From: Emydura subglobosa
Lineage: Eukaryota > Chordata > Testudines > Chelidae
Assembly (NCBI GenBank): GCA_007922225.1
Contig: ML679959.1
Location: 22,019,230 to 22,083,229 of the forward strand
Direction of reading: 5' to 3'
Length of the DNA: 64,000 nt
Part shown: positions 1 to 15,100 of the stretch, piece by piece
How positions within the stretch are numbered: the stretch's first letter is position 1
How the letters are laid out: each line of letters begins with the position of its first letter
Made by a program: the position numbers and the translations under genes
Notes under the pieces: generated by a model
Databases searched by the model: none
Told to the model about the DNA's origin: nothing
What the model saw: only the letters and a program-made list of their open reading frames with translations

Positions 1-82
1 TAGAATGTTTTGTTGCCATCTTAAATAAACCCAATAGGTAACATTCTGTGCATCCTCACATTTGCTTCTCTCTCTTTTGTAG

Positions 83-177
83 ATGTCTATTCTTTTGATG
101 AGGAGGAGGCAGTTTTAGACCCACATATAGCAAAGCACTTGGCACACTTTGGAATCGATATGCTCCAGATGCATGTG
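83..177 (+). CDS. USP13: USP13 exon: linker before the catalytic domain
   Basis: The acceptor is TTTTGTAG and the donor GTAAGA. The exon begins with the last two bases of an Asp codon, then reads [14 protein letters not shown] and [11 protein letters not shown], and ends in phase 0. It corresponds to the acidic segment just after the ubiquitin-binding zinc finger of USP13/USP5, before the Cys box. It is the first exon in the window; earlier exons lie off the left edge. Confidence 0.95.
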
Positions 178-3100
178 GTAAGAAACTCCTCTTCTATTTT
201 GAGTTTCAGATTCTTCTAACCAGGAAAAAATAATGGATCAGTGGAAAATAAAATTTGATTCCTAAAGCTAACTGCGGAGAACCGCGTTCTATTCTTGGGT
301 TTGCACTGATCTGCTGGGTGACCTTGGGCAAGTCACTTCTCCTCTCTGTGCCTCTGTTTCCCCAGCTGTAAAATAGGGATAATGATATCTACCTCATTTG
401 TAAAGCACTTTGAGCTCTATGAATGTAAAGTGGTATAAGAGGCAGGTGGTATTATTTTTGTTTATTTTCAACCTGAGCATTGCAGCCTTATGCCAGTGCA
501 CGAGGACATGAAAATGAAATGAGTCTGAAGCTGACTAGTTAATTTCACTTTTGTTCACAGTCTGTTTTCATTGTCTGAGCTGAGAGAAAGCAAACAATAA
601 ACTGCATACATCATAGTAAAAAGTTAAATTGCACTTTTGAAAAATTCTTTCAGTTCTCATTATTAAAATTTGTTTTTAATATTGGTAAGAAAACTTGTTT
701 ATTTTAAACAGCATTCTCTTTTAGTAATGGAAAATGCCTATTTTACTGAGGAAGCATGAAAACTTTGACTTCAGTGGGACCTCGATTTCACCCAGTGACA
801 AAACTCCCATTGACTTTAGTGGGTCCAGAATTTCACCCTTTGCCTCCAGAACTGCCAATAAAATGCCTAAAACACTGGTGATCTACTGCTAAAAATAAAT
901 CATGGTGGTGTGAAAGGTGCTTGCAAATGTAGAGACACCAGACTGTGAGCAGGAGAACCTTCACTACCACCAACTGAGGTCTCATTTGAGCTAAAGGAGT
1001 GCTCCTCTAGCTGTGACTGAATAGCAGGCAGTTGTATTCACTGGGACCAGCCATGAGAGGAAGAAATGATCACATGTACTTAGCCAGTGTATTGCAATAA
1101 CAAGAAGCTGTTGGTGTTTTGATTCTGAACTTTCTTTCCTTGGGTTGGAACTTTTTTCCTTTCATTTTGAGTTGGGCTCTTCCATTTTACAACATGGACA
1201 GTTACGTTGGTTTATAATTAATGCCTCATAATTGCAGCTATATTTAAAAAAAGAAACCAAAACAAAACTCCTTTGCATTCAGACAGAGAACGGCCTAAGG
1301 GATAACGACATAAAGCCAAGAGTCTCTGAGTGGGAAGTGATTCAGGAATCTGGTGTGAAGTTAAAGCCCATGTATGGTCCAGGATACACTGGCATGAAGA
1401 ACCTGGGAAATAGCTGCTACCTCAGTGCGGTCATGCAGGCCATTTTCAGCATTCCAGAGTTTCAGCGAGCGTAAGTAATTTTCAACAGTGCTTTGCGCAG
1501 GCTCCAATGTCCCAAATCTATTCTATATGTAATCCATATAGTATTTCAATTTCTAACTCTTACTGCAAACAGATGTCTTCCAGCCAATTCAACGGCTTGA
1601 GAGAGAGTGTTTACAGATGAGGGAGGGATTAGAGTCCAGGACTCCTATGCTTTTGAAGTTAAAGTGCCTTTTGACTTCATTGATGCAGGATTGGTCCCTC
1701 GCTCCCAAACTTCAAGTTTCCATACTGGCATCTGTGGTACTTGTATGGCCCCTATCCTCTTAGTATCTAAGTGCTTCACTATCTGTAATGTGTTCATCCT
1801 CTCAACACCTCTGTGAGATAACGAAATGCTGTTACCCCCATTTTACAGATAGGGAACTGAGGTACAGGGCCTTCCTGAGACAAAGTAACGGGTTCAAGAT
1901 CACAGAAGAAATCTGTGGCAAAGCAGGGACTTGAACCGAGGTCTCCCACATCCTATGCTAGTGCCTTAACCACTGGACCATACTTCCTGTAGCACTTACA
2001 TCAATCTAACTATGTCAGATGTGATTTTTTTTACCCCAATATAGTTATATCCATATAACACCTAGTGTGGAAACAGTTACACCAGTATAAAGGTGTATTA
2101 TACTGATATAACATATTCCCTTTCCTGCACAGGAGTAAACTATATTAGTGTAAGCACCTTTATACCTGTATAACGGTGTCCATCCTAGGGATGTTTTACC
2201 AGTATAACTATACCAGTTATAGTTAAACCAGTACAACTTTTGTATGTAGACAAGGCTTAAAAGAGAGATACGTACCTTACCAGCCAAATCTGTTTCTTGA
2301 TAACAATCTCAGCTTTGCAAATGGGTTGTTTGTTTAGTTATTTCCTCTGCTGAGAGAGAAACCAATGCTGAGTTTTCAGTTTATTTAGGATATTTCTCTT
2401 ATAATTTTATATCTCAAAGGTTTTCTTCACAGTCAAAGTTAAACACTTCCTGGATTTTCATGTAGCACTTGCCTTCTGGAAAAGAAAGTGGCGGAATGCA
2501 GAATTTGTTTTTGTCCATTTACTTAACCAGATGCAGTGGTGTCTGCAAAGTCATTAACTCCTTCACTGCAGAACCCTTCTGCCCACTTCCCTGACTGCGT
2601 TTTAAATGTAATATCAGGATGGACTTTGCCAAGTGTGTCTGCATTTAGCAGCACAATTGTTGGACCTGTCTAGAACCTTTGGCATCACTGATGTAGCAAA
2701 GATTTTTAATGTTGGAAGATGTACCACACATAACGTGGACATATTCATTCAGTGTGGTCCTATGTACCTGGTAGATCTTCATGGCGCTATTCCAATAAAG
2801 TGGTGTTCTGATGAAAACTGCTGTCAAACTCTGCACGCTGTGGCAGTACGGAATGGTTTAACATACTTTTCACTGCCCATTGAAAAGGCACTAAATAGCT
2901 TTCTGTCGTTGAAACTGGGCATCAGAAACTTGTCTTCTGACCGCAAACCTTACATTTGTATGATATATATTCAGAATTCACTTAAAGAGCCATTGATTAG
3001 GTAGCCAGGAACTCAATGGTTCTAATCCTGATTTTGTGTATTTGGGCAAATCACTTACTGTCTTTGCTTCTTCACATCCTCAGATTACTTATCTCAGAGA

Positions 3101-6100
3101 TGTTATGAGGCTTAATCAGTGAACCTCCATGTAGTACTCTGATGAGAGTAAGTGCTACTTGTTGCACAGGTCTGGTATCAGCAATCAGTGGCATTTTACC
3201 AATGAGACACAATCTGATTTGCAGATTGATAATGCGATTTAATGAGAACAGGCTTACTATAGTTAATACAATACTAATATAATACTATTACAATGCTATA
3301 CTCACAGATAGGCTGCGTGTTCTTCAGGAATCACCTGACAGCCCAAGTGTGCTATTTTTATAGTTCATTTGTACACAACTGCTGTTGCTGATACATAGCA
3401 GCTGACTATATTTTATGTCTGTTCTTCATGGGTATTTTACACAATTTTTTAGAGTTTTTTTTAACTTAATTATGTTATTTTAAATTATTTACTATTTATA
3501 TTATTAAAACTAAACTATTATTATAAAAACAAACAAAACATAACTTTTTTTTAAGCTAAAACTGTTTGGCTATTATGTCACTCATGGGAATGTTCAGACT
3601 CAAAGTTGCATTTTCTAAACAGTTTTTTTTTTATTTAGGCAGCTGGCTTGTAAGTATGTGAATGGTCAATCGTTAAAAGTCTACCAGCATACAGGCAGCA
3701 AAATGTAGTCAGTGCTGCGGGACAAAATGTTGTCAGCTGCTACATACCACAGTGGTTGTGTACAAGTGAACTATACAAATAGTGCAAGCTTCATCTCTTG
3801 CGTGAGTTCTATAGTGACAAGTGACACTACTGTTCAAAAGTTTGCTGTTTACCTATTCATGATGCTCACACGACTCCCATCTCTGTATCTGAACATCTGA
3901 GATAAGTGACTGAGTGATTCTCTCAAAGTCACACAGGAGGTCTATGGCAGAGCAGGGAATGGAATCCAGATCTCCCAAGTCTCAGGCTAGCACCCTAAGC
4001 ATTGATCCATCCTTCCTCTCCAGTTAGGAGTTTCTAAAGTAAAATTTAAATTTCCACATGTTTTTTTAGTATCGTGCATGTGTGTGAATGACAGAAACAA
4101 GCAGTGGAGGATTGTTTGTTTGCATCAGGGTGGTGGCTTAAGCTTGTCACTATACAACTCTCACAAGAGATGAAGCTTGCTTAAGTATCAATGCAGTACA
4201 GCCTGCTAGGTGTCCAGGCGTCTTAGCAAAGGACCCAGATAAAACCACCTGTAATCTTTGACCATTTCTCCTCTATTCTCACTGCCCAGGTATGTGGGAA
4301 ACCTTCCAAGAATATTCGACTACTCCCCTCTAGATCCAACACAAGATTTCAACACACAGATGTAAGTGCCAGGTTTCTATTATTAAGCCTATTGACCCAA
4401 ATAGAATCTGAGTAATTCAGCAGCAAGGATGTTAGGGAAAACTAGCTGTAAATAGTAAAAGAACATCTTGACAGGGGCTGGGGAGGAGGAATGGATAGGT
4501 GTATGTCCCAGCCTAGTTAATTGTAGACCGTGAAGAGTTCTCAAGGCGTTAAAGTTTCTTTTCTCCAAACTTGCAGGAAAATCTTTGTCTTTCTGTTTGT
4601 TTTTCTCCCCCTTCTCCCTACAGGACTAAATTAGGACACGGCCTCCTTTCAGGCCAATACTCTAAACCACCAATGAAATCTGAGCTTATTGAACAGGTGA
4701 TGAAAGAAGAACACAAGGTATTTGACTGAGCATTTGCAGCCTGGTAACTAGGTAAAAGTGACGTCCTGAGAAAAGGGAACAGGTGCTGGCTATTGGAGAG
4801 CGTGGGGGTGCAGTTGATCCCACGTGGAATGTTTAGCAAGGTGCAATGTGCAGGATTCCCTTCAGGACTCTATTAGTCAGCAGCTGTAAAATAGCAGAAC
4901 GTGGCATTGCACGCTGGTCTAACATGGAAGCCCAAGTAGGGAAGTTTGGATTTGAATCTTGGCTTTCCCAGGGCTCCGTTGGGGGCGTAAAGTTGTGAGG
5001 CTCTTGGTTGGGCCTATGACAAAGTTAGGTGTGAACTCAGAAATGTGGATCCAAATCTGGGGAGGGAGGGTGCTAGGCATAGGTTTGGGGCTCCAGTTCA
5101 GTTCCACGTTGACTGCCATGTTCTCTTGTGGTACGTGGTAGTGCTTTTTTTGGGGCCCCTCATTGACCTCTGTGGAGAAGTCCCCCCTCTCTTCCCCAGG
5201 AGCTGAATCAATCTCCTTCTCCACAGGAGATTGAGGCTAGGATCACCTGAGCATATCTCACCTAATCAATTCCCTGCCATTGCAGGGGCTTCAGGCATTG
5301 GTGGCACCTTGATCTCTCCTCTTCTCTGCCTGTGGCTCACAGCAGTTTAATCTGACTAGTCACTGGGCTCAATATAGGGGGACCTTGGTGAACTTTAATG
5401 GCCTGTGTTATACTGCAGGTCAGGCTTACAAGATCTAGTGTTTCTTCTGGCCTTAAACCTTATGAAACCATGGAACACAGCTCCTCTTTCCTCTGCCTGC
5501 AGGGAGTATCATTAACCCATGCTCCCCATCTACAAGTTCAAACTCTAGTGTTTCTAGGCCTCTGTTGTTTTCCTCCGGCAATCCCTGTTGGTCGAGTGAT
5601 TTTGTTATATCCTGGAAGCAAGCCCTTAGTTATCATGAAAATATAGTGCTATCTTGCCAGGCGCATGCTATAGAGGTTTATATTTGTGCAGCTGTATAAA
5701 CTCCATTTACTTTGACGCTATTTTGACAGTTACATTTTGGATCTGATTTGTATTAGTGTCCCTGCCAACCTTTGTTACCCTGAGCCCAACACAGAACATG
5801 GAATTTAACCAGAGACCAACCCTCCCTCCCACCAAAGAGGGATGTTTAGAAACAAAAGGTCAACTTGTAATAGATACTGAAGATACTGTGTCTGGAGAGG
5901 AACTTTCCTTCTTGGAAGAAGCATCTATGATAAATTCCAAGATGTATTTTTAGATACAACAAAAGCTGGACATTCTTTTGTCACAGAAACAGATTGACAG
6001 TTGCTGTAGTTACCTATATTATCCCCCTCGCCCACCCAACCATCCCTACTTCGATACAAAAATTTCACCCTCCCTGATATTGTTATTTAAAAGGGAATTT

Positions 6101-9100
6101 GTCAGTAGACAGATTTTGAACAAAGTTGGAATCTGGTTTGCAACAGTGTTTTTCATCATCTGAAATCATATCTCAGTGAACGCTTCTCCTGATTGATTGC
6201 TTTGCCACTGGTTTATTCCTAAATTTACAGAAGCTTTGGTGATTCTTGCTGGCGTTTCATTTATTAAAAGTTAAGAACTGATGTTAATACATCATTAATA
6301 CTGAAAAAATTAGGACACAATTTTCAAGAAGCTCATAGTGTTAAGGTGTTTACAGCGACTAACTTGTTGCATATCCTATGTATGTGTAACAAAACAAAGA
6401 GAAATATGTTAAATTTCACATTTAATGAGGTGAGGCAGATTAGAATGAAAACTGCATGTCCACCTTAGCTACAGCCTTTGCTACTGTGAATTTTGTAATA
6501 AACTATCCAGAGCTTTCTACAGAGTAACATTTGGAGCTAATCTATGCCAGTTAGCTAAATAGGAAGAGCACACAAAAATATGCATTGTTCATAAGTTAGT
6601 GGACTCAATAAAGTTGTTGAAGTTACACCCTTCAAATGTCTTCATGTTTAAGCAGTTTTTAACATGGTGTCAGGAGTAAACAGTTCTTATTGTTTTAATT
6701 CTTTGTTGTACTATGGTCTTGTTTAGAAAAATGCTGGAGTAAACATTTCCGCCCCTTTCACTCTGTCTGATGGAGCTGCACTGGTAGCACTGCAGTGGTG
6801 GGAATTTTGTAGATAAATACTTCTGTAGACATGGTGCACATTTTGCCCTCCAAGGTGTTTGCTTTGGCATTTGCAATGAATGAGAATAATTGTATAGGGA
6901 TTTTTGGCTGAACCTGTAAGAATGTTTCTTTGACTTCTGTTTTTTGTGTGTGTAACATGAATTTCACATCCTATTCATTAGCATTTTTCACCGAGTGCAA
7001 ATGGGCCTTTAGTATCTGGGATCTTTGGAATCCAGCCATAAACTGATGTCAGTGGATGCCCGCTTATCAAGGCATTTGAGCGAGATTTTGGGTGGTCCAG
7101 TCTGCTCTATGTTTAGCTAAAGTGTTTTGCAACTGTTGATGAGGAAAGTATGCCCAGGAAAGTATGCCCAGTGTTCTATAAATACACCTGGTTCTGTGGT
7201 GTTAAAATGTTCTTTCCACTACAGTAGAGCAGTTTAGGAATAGTAGTGGGCTACTTGGAGGCACTTCAACATAAAAAGAGGCCCGAAGTCTATAGAGTCA
7301 CCAGGAACTGATTTTCAATTCAGGAGATTGTCCCTGATCTTGTTTTTTTGGCTTAAATTGATCAAGCTACCCTCTGGTGGAACGGGCTTGCTGTATGTGA
7401 GATCCCATTCTTGAGAATACGTAGGTTTGCCACCCATCCAGTTTTCAACCGGATGATCCGGGTTTCAGTTTGTGCGTCAGGTGCCATTTGACAAGCCCTA
7501 ATGTCTGTTTTTTTTAATCTGTGGCAACCGTAAGTGGAAGAAGGAGGCAGTCTTTAGAGCCAGACTGTTCATGCAGCTTATGGTGGCATGTGGTGTGTAG
7601 GGGCAGGTCCTTGGGGAGAAGAGGCAGAAAAGGGGGTGTGGCTTCAGGGATCCAGTTACCAGCCATTAGGAAGGTGGCAACACGAAGAATATGGCACATT
7701 GCACATTTCTCTTCTTGCTACTCAGATAGTTGAATAGAATTTGCATTTAAATGGCAATGGGGCTTAATTCCAAATTCAGTGCACCAAAAATCTGGGCAGC
7801 CATGGTTGGTGCCAGACAGTTAGTTGTTTCTAAATACTTCTGACTTAGAAGAAAGCTGGGTATACAGTAGCCTGAGTTTCTTTTTGTATCCCCTCCTCCT
7901 TCGAAGCAGGGCAGTTGAGGACACTAATATGATACATAACCCAGTATTCAGAAATCCCCAGCACTATTAAGTCTCTAGATGTTTACAGAAGCCCTTAAAG
8001 AGCATCTTAGTGTAATGATATCACTGATGTACTGCCAGCAGCTGAGTAAGCATTGAAAATAGAGGGCCCACTTCTGATCTCCATTGATCTAAATTGAGTT
8101 AGTCCTGATTTACACTGGTGACACTGAGATCAGAATTTGGCCTTCTGAGTAGAAGTCTCCTTTTAAAAATGTGGTTTATGTGTGTCATAGCACATACAGT
8201 AGCACTAGTATACTTACTGTTTATTAGCCAGTTTTTCCAAGTGCTCTAAAATACACATGCTTGCTCATTGTCTTGAAAATTATTGTGCCTCGTGGTGGCC
8301 CAGTCGAGGTTTAGCAGTCAAGTGGTGGTGAGGAAGCCTCCTTCTGTCCCCTCTCATAGGTGCTCCCCATTCATGCCCGTTTCTTTATTGTAATTTCCTC
8401 AAAATACCACCACTTCCTCAAAAAACAAGGGAAATTCACTATCCAAAAACTTTAACACAGAGTTAGGGGTGACTGGCAGTGCCTCATATCTTTCCAGAAT
8501 GCAGAATGCAACTGTGCTTAAACCTCTGAAAACCAGGAATTACAGAATTAAGATTCACACCAGCCCCAGCCTGCATCCTTAACTCTGCTCTCTTTGAGTG
8601 ATGCCCCATCTTGCCCTTGTCAGATGTCCTAGCACTCTTCCCTTCCAGAGGCTATGGGGCACTGCAGAGTCAGACACACACGGGCAGCAAGAGAAACTGT
8701 CAGACCATGTTCTCACTAAGGTGGAGTCACGTTTAGGGGAGGCTTAATGAACACCAGCTGGCAACACCAGGCCTATACTCAGCCTATACTCAGCCTACTC
8801 TGTACAAACCACCCCTGAGTTGCTTGTTGTTACCACCTCTGGACCCTTGTTCCAGAGGAAATTCTTAGAACAACACCTGCACTTCTGTCTTGTAGCATGC
8901 TCTCTCATGTAAATATTGTTATCACTCTCTGCACAAATCTTTGCAGCTGTCCCTAGTGCAGTGTAGGGCAGTTGGAGTGTGTGCAGATGAATGAGAGAAA
9001 TCTGTCAGTCACAACACATAAAATGGCATTTACTTAGTCATTCTTCATGTCTGCTTATTATAAGGCAGCCCTGGCTGAAACATAATTACAGTGGTTCCCT

Positions 9101-12100
9101 AAGGACTCTTGCCAGCTTTAGGGGACAGAGGTGGGGTGCGGCTCGTGTATACCATATTTCTTTATTTCCTGATTTTCAGAAATTTAAGCATAGGTGCGTT
9201 TGCCGTTTTGGAAAGATACAAATCACTGCTGGTCAATCCGATTGCTGCATTTACAAAGTTTTTAGGCAGTGGATTATGAATTGCATTCAAAGGTATGCCT
9301 TTATTTCCTGTGGTACTTTGATCGTGAAACCTAATTTTTAACGTTCGAGCCAGTGTATGATTCAGACCAACGTGCACAAAAGTGATTTTCAGAAATATTT
9401 CTCTCTTCATTTGTTTTTAGCCTCAACACAATGGAATTTCTCCTCGAATGTTTAAGGCCTTCGTAAGCAAAGGGCACCTAGAATTCTCCTCCAATAGACA
9501 GCAAGACGCACAGGAGTTTTTCCTGCACCTTATAAACCTAGTAGAGGTGAGGAAGTGTTCACTACTTCTTGTAATTATCTCTGTTTGACGTGTTAGGGGA
9601 TGAGAAATAGGACAGTATATGAGCTCATCATTTTTTTACAAACCCTTTAAGGCCTTCGACTACAAGAGAAAATTGCACTGTTCTAACTAAATCAGTTTCT
9701 CAACCAGTATAGTTCAGTTGGTACCATTTGAGCATCATTAAACAAGCTATGAGTGTTATAAGAAAATATGATTGTCCCTTTCGACAGCTATCGCGCTATA
9801 TAATTACGTGTTGTCAATATATTTATAATAATGAAATCTGTGAATGTTAAATGGACCAGGTATTATTACTACTATTCCACATATTTATATACTCTCCTGG
9901 AGCAGATAAATCACCCTGTCTAGCTCCCTTACAAATCTCAGCTGTATGTTATTGAAGCATTATGGGGAAGAAGGGTTCCCGTACTGAAAGCAAAGTATCT
10001 TCTTGCTCTGTAGAATATTGTTGTATGAAATGTTACTTCCATTAAGCTGCAGTAAATGCTGTAATGCAAGAGTCAGCACTGTGAATGCTAATGCTTTGTT
10101 TAAGGCATTGGAAAGGAAATTTACAAAGGAGACAATCAATTACAATTTAAAGCATACTGCCTCCTTCTTTCCCTCTCAGGAATTAAGGGTGTTTGTTCAA
10201 GTGTTACGCTCTGTGTGAAGTTGTTCAGACCTATGTACCTAATGTTCCATCTCCCAAACAATGTGCAATGATTATGGGGGTGGTTAGTAGATATTTTCCC
10301 TGCGAGCGCCTGATAACAGACATTAACATGCACAACAAAGAGAAGGTGTATTATTTGTGTGGCATTCCAGCTGGGTAATTAGCTAAAAGTTGCTTGTTCT
10401 GTTTCAATGCAGTTTTTAGAGCAATAATCTGGTTGCTCACAGGATCCTAAAAGGCACATACTATACAACACTTTTATTGTAACCTGCCTTCTTTCTGCTC
10501 CCTACTGTTTCCTTTCACTTGATGTGGCATATCTATATTAAGGTCCCCACACTGCAAATTATACAGGATAGGCAGACACCTGTGTCTCCTCACTGACGTC
10601 AGCGGCAAGTTCCACGCTCATGCAGGGTTCTCCTGGCATGGCCTAACATGTAGCTTCTAGGGTGTGAGCTCCTTCTGGCAAGAATGGTGTCTTCTCATGT
10701 GTGAAAACACTTAGCATACTTCGGGCTCTGTAATGCTACTCAAGTGATCAGGTCTGATCTTCCCTTCAGAGAAACCGCATTGGTTCAGAAAACCCCAGTG
10801 ATGTTTTCCGGTTCCTGGTGGAAGAACGCACACAGTGCTGCCAATCTAGGAAAGTCCGATACACGGAGAGGGTGGACTACCTCATGCAGTTACCTGTGGC
10901 CATGGAGGCAGCAACAAACAAAGGTAAAGTCAGAAATGTGCTGGTGCGCTGGCTTGTTGGTGCGGTCTTTCTAAAATCAATAAAGGAGGCTCTTAGGGGA
11001 TAGACTAGGGTGAATGTAATGTTCAATCCCTGTGGCTGCCAACCAAGTCGGGGCAGACCTTGATCTCTGGATCTTGGAACGTAAGCATCTACTGCTTAAG
11101 CTAAAAGACCCAGTTCTGTTAGCCAGCCAGGGCTACAGCAGGCTCATCCACCTTCATAAATGGCCCATTCACATTGAGTGGGTGGTGGGCCTCATAGAAG
11201 TTGATCAAGAACACAACATTCCAAACCTGGTTGCATGCCTACAGGGTGTGTATACTCTGTAGACTCTGGGCCCCAGGTCTGCCTGAGTATTACCAACATA
11301 TGGGGAAAATGCTGCAAAATGAAGGCCCCCCACTTTCAGAAAGCCTTTGACAAGGTCCCATACCAAAGGCTCTTAAACAAAGTAAGCAGCCACAGGATAA
11401 GAGGAAAGTTCTCTCATGGATCAGTAACTGGTTAAAAGACAGGAAGCAATAGGTAGGAATAAATGGTCAGTTTTCACAATGGAGATGGGTAAATAGGGTC
11501 CCCCAAGAATCTGTACTGGGACCAGTGCTGTTCAACATATTCATAAATGAACTGGAAAAGGGGTGAACAGTGAGATGGCAAAATTTGCAGACAATACAAA
11601 ATTACTCAAGATAGTGAAGTCCAAAGCTGACTGAAAAGAATTACAAAGGAATCTCACAAAACTGGATGACTGGGCAACAAAATGGGAGATGAAATTCAGT
11701 GTTCATAAAGACAAAGAAATGCACACTAGAAAACATAATCCAAACTATACATACAAAATGATGGGATCTAAATTAGCTGCTGCCACTCAAGAAAGATCTG
11801 AGAGTCATTGTGGATAGTTCTCCAAAAACATCTGCTCAATGTGCAGTTGCAGTCAAAAAAACCTTACAGCATGTTAGGAACTATTAGGAAAGGGATAGAA
11901 AATAAGAGAGGAAATATAATACCGCTATATAGATCCATGGTATGCCCACACCTTGAAAACTGCATGCAGTTCTGGTCACTCCATCTCCAAAAAAAAAAAA
12001 AAAAAAAGGAAAAGGTTCAGAGAAGGGCAACGAAGATGATCAAGGGGTATGGAACAGCTTCCATGTGAGGAGAGACTAAAAAAATTAGGGCTGTTTGGCT

Positions 12101-15100
12101 TAGAAAAGGCACGACCAAGGGCAGATATGATAGAGGTCTATAAAATCATGAGTGGTGTGGAAAAAGTGAATGGAGAAGTGTTATTTACGCTTCCACACAA
12201 TAAAAAAATACCAGAGGTCACCTGATGAAATTAATAGCAGCAGGTTTAATATAGAGAAGAGGAAGCACTTTTTCATGTGATGCAGAACTAACCTGTGGAA
12301 CTCACGGCCATGAGATGTTGTGATGGCCAGAAATATAACTGGGTTCAAAAAAGAACTGGAGAAAGTCATGGAGGATAGGTTTATCAATGGCTATTAGCCA
12401 TGATGGTCAGGGATGCAGCCCATGCTTGGAGCGACCTCAACCTCTGGCTACCAGATGCCAGAAGTGGAAGAAGGGGTTGATCATTCCATAATTTCCCTGG
12501 TCCCTGAATCTCTGGTATGGGCCACTTCCAGAGACAGGATACTGGGCAAGATGGACCACTGCTCTGACCTAGTATGTTCATTCTTTTATTCTTCCGTTCT
12601 CCGGCATGCTTGGCTCAGTTTGCTGTGTTCAGTCCTACTTTAATCTTCCACCTAGGCAAATTATTTAACAATGAGAGTAATTAACCATTGGAACAGATTG
12701 TCACAGGATGTGCTAAATTCTTTGTTGTGTGGAGCTTGGCTGTCTTCTAACAGACATGCTCTAGTTGAATCACAACGTTATACAGAAATCACAAGGTGTG
12801 ATTCTCTGGTTTGTATTATGCAGGAGGTCAGACTAGATGATCGTGATGGTCCCTTTGGGCCTTAAAATCTATGAATCCATGACCACTTTCATTCTTTTCT
12901 GGAATAAGAGACTGTTGAATATTAGGGGACAAAATTGAATTGAGACATTGTAGATCAGGGGTCTGGATTTCCTAATGCCAAGCCATAAGGCAGACTTCAG
13001 ATGCCACGGTGACCCCTTGTGAGAAATGTCCCATATTTTGGTACCACAGAATGTTGTGTCTTCTTTCATGGATGTAACAAACACAGGGGAGAGGGATTTC
13101 CCGTAAGCGAGGCTGACGTGAGCCTAATCTTTGAAAAATATTGCAGACCCAGTGAACATGGCTACATAGATCTACTTCTTAATATTTTATATATTCCTAC
13201 AACAGCTCTGTATTCAGAGATAATCTTCCCTTTTACTTGGAGCTTTCCTAGGTCAGATGCAGCAGTACGGTGGGACAGCTCTTCACTAGGATTTGCTTCA
13301 GAGTCATTTGGTCCAGGCATTCTGCTTAAACTTATCTGGAAACAGGAATCTAGCTAACTATTATAGAAAAGCTTCATCGCTTTTTTTTTTATTGCAGAAC
13401 AACAGATATTGCTTATAAAGAAACAGAAAAACTTTACATTTTTAAAGACTTGTATGGCACTTTTGTGACACAGCTTCTTAGAAAATATGAACCCAGATTT
13501 TCCTTTTATACTGTAACTTAGGTGCATGAGCCATCTGCACAGTCACATTGATGATAGTCTTAATAGTAAATATTTATTTATGGTAGTGCATCAGTTGGGA
13601 TCAGGGCTCAATTGTGCCAAACAGCATGCAGATACAGAAAAGAGACAATCCTTGCCCTAAAGACACAACGGAAGGGAAGACCATAGGCTGCAGTATACAA
13701 GCAAATGAATGTGGGGAACAATGAGCCCAGTTTTGTTAGTTATATGTATTATAGGGTTCTTCTTTTGTTTTCTGAATTTTAATAAGGCGGGGAGTGAGGG
13801 GGCAGGGAAAGGGAAAAAGGAGGAATAGTTGCAGCTTGTCACCTGTCGAGCTAGATCAGCATGCCAGGTTTTGTAGAGACGAGTCTGGTTCAGGTAGACT
13901 TCAGTGTAATGTCTGCTTCTGATCAGATGAATTAATTGCCTATGAGCTGAAGAGGAGAGAAGCAGAAGCTGCTAGGAGACCTCCGCCAGAGCTCATCCGT
14001 GCCAAGATCCCATTTAGCGCATGTCTTCAGGCCTTTTCTGAACCAGAAAACGTAGATGACTTCTGGAGCAGTGCCCTTCAAGCAAAATCTGCAGGAGTTA
14101 AGTAAGTGTGTGGTTCCATATTAAAAGCACAATGTGTTCGTAATATAGGTTATTTTACCACTTGGCTATGATACAGAAAGAAATAGACACTGATGCAGTA
14201 TGTATTTGATATAGAGGATATTTGATATTGTTGTGGATCAGGATTGGTGATAGGCCTCATGAATGTAAAAGGTTAGTACAGCTCTGTCCCACTGAGAAGT
14301 GTAGTTCACCCTACGAAAGCTGTAATGACCCCCTGAGCAATAAATAACCTTTGTGGAACTTCAGGAATGATCTTCATTTGGATGTTTATAGCAAACCTTG
14401 TTATAGCAAACCTTGTTTGTTTATTTGTATTACAACAGCACTGAGGAGCCCTAGTCATGGAACAGGACATCATTGTGCTTGTTGCTGTACGAACAACAAA
14501 AGCTATTCCTTGCTCCCAAGGAGCTTACAATCTAAGTATAGACAACAGATGGACACAGATAGACTGATGGGGGAGAACAAGGAAACAATGAGATGACATT
14601 GGTGATAGGCAGAGGTCTCAGTACACCAGCAGCCTAATCGTTGTCAAGCTTCTGTAGTCATTGTGGCAAAGGAGAATTTTAAGGAGGGATTTGAAGTTGG
14701 ATAATGAGGTAGATTTGTGGATGCTTACAGGGAGTGTAAAACTTAGTGACTTGATTCTTAAAAGTTTCTGCCCACCTTTAATCTAGGTCTGTGCAGTAGC
14801 TAGTGATCGAGCTCTATGTTGCATACAAGAGACCAGTTTGGATCTCCATCCCTGGTCTCTTGTTGCCCAGCTTTGTCTGAAGATGCTGCAAAACAGCACA
14901 TGCAGCCCCTAGACCATTGGTCCCCAAACTTTTTTGGTCCATGCCCCCCTTTACCTGGTCTGCATCCCTCTGGGAGCCAGGGGCCACCGCTGGCGCTGGG
15001 AGCGAGGCCAGGGCTGAGAGTAGTGCCATGGTTGGGGCTGGGACCTGGGGGCCAAGACCGGGGCTGGAGCAGAGCTGGGGGCAGAGCGAGGTTGGGTGAT

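Larger units (their letters stand above)
1471..4289 (+). other. USP13 intron with MIR copies and a MITE fragment
   Basis: 2.8-kb intron. It carries a reverse MIR (about 1762-1992), a probable MITE remnant (about 2040-2262), a worn forward MIR (about 3005-3165), an A/T-rich stretch near 3420-3560 and a reverse MIR (about 3895-4020). The open frame at 2633-3004 shows no recognisable family and is treated as chance. Confidence 0.75.
10924..13926 (+). other. USP13 intron filled mostly by CR1 LINE sequence
   Basis: 3-kb intron. It contains a possible reversed tRNA-derived SINE (11010-11270), a 1.27-kb CR1 (11330-12598), a second CR1 3' end (12655-12885) and a family A repeat (13565-13700). The remainder is unassigned. 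Confidence 0.8.

Noticed and set aside
2633..3004. 123-codon open frame in a USP13 intron
   Set aside because: No recognisable domain, no repeat protein signature and no splice fit with the neighbouring USP13 exons. Chance is the simplest explanation.
11330..12598. CR1 reverse transcriptase as a possibly active gene
   Set aside because: Only the end of ORF2 remains, in several frames, with stops and an internal A19 run.
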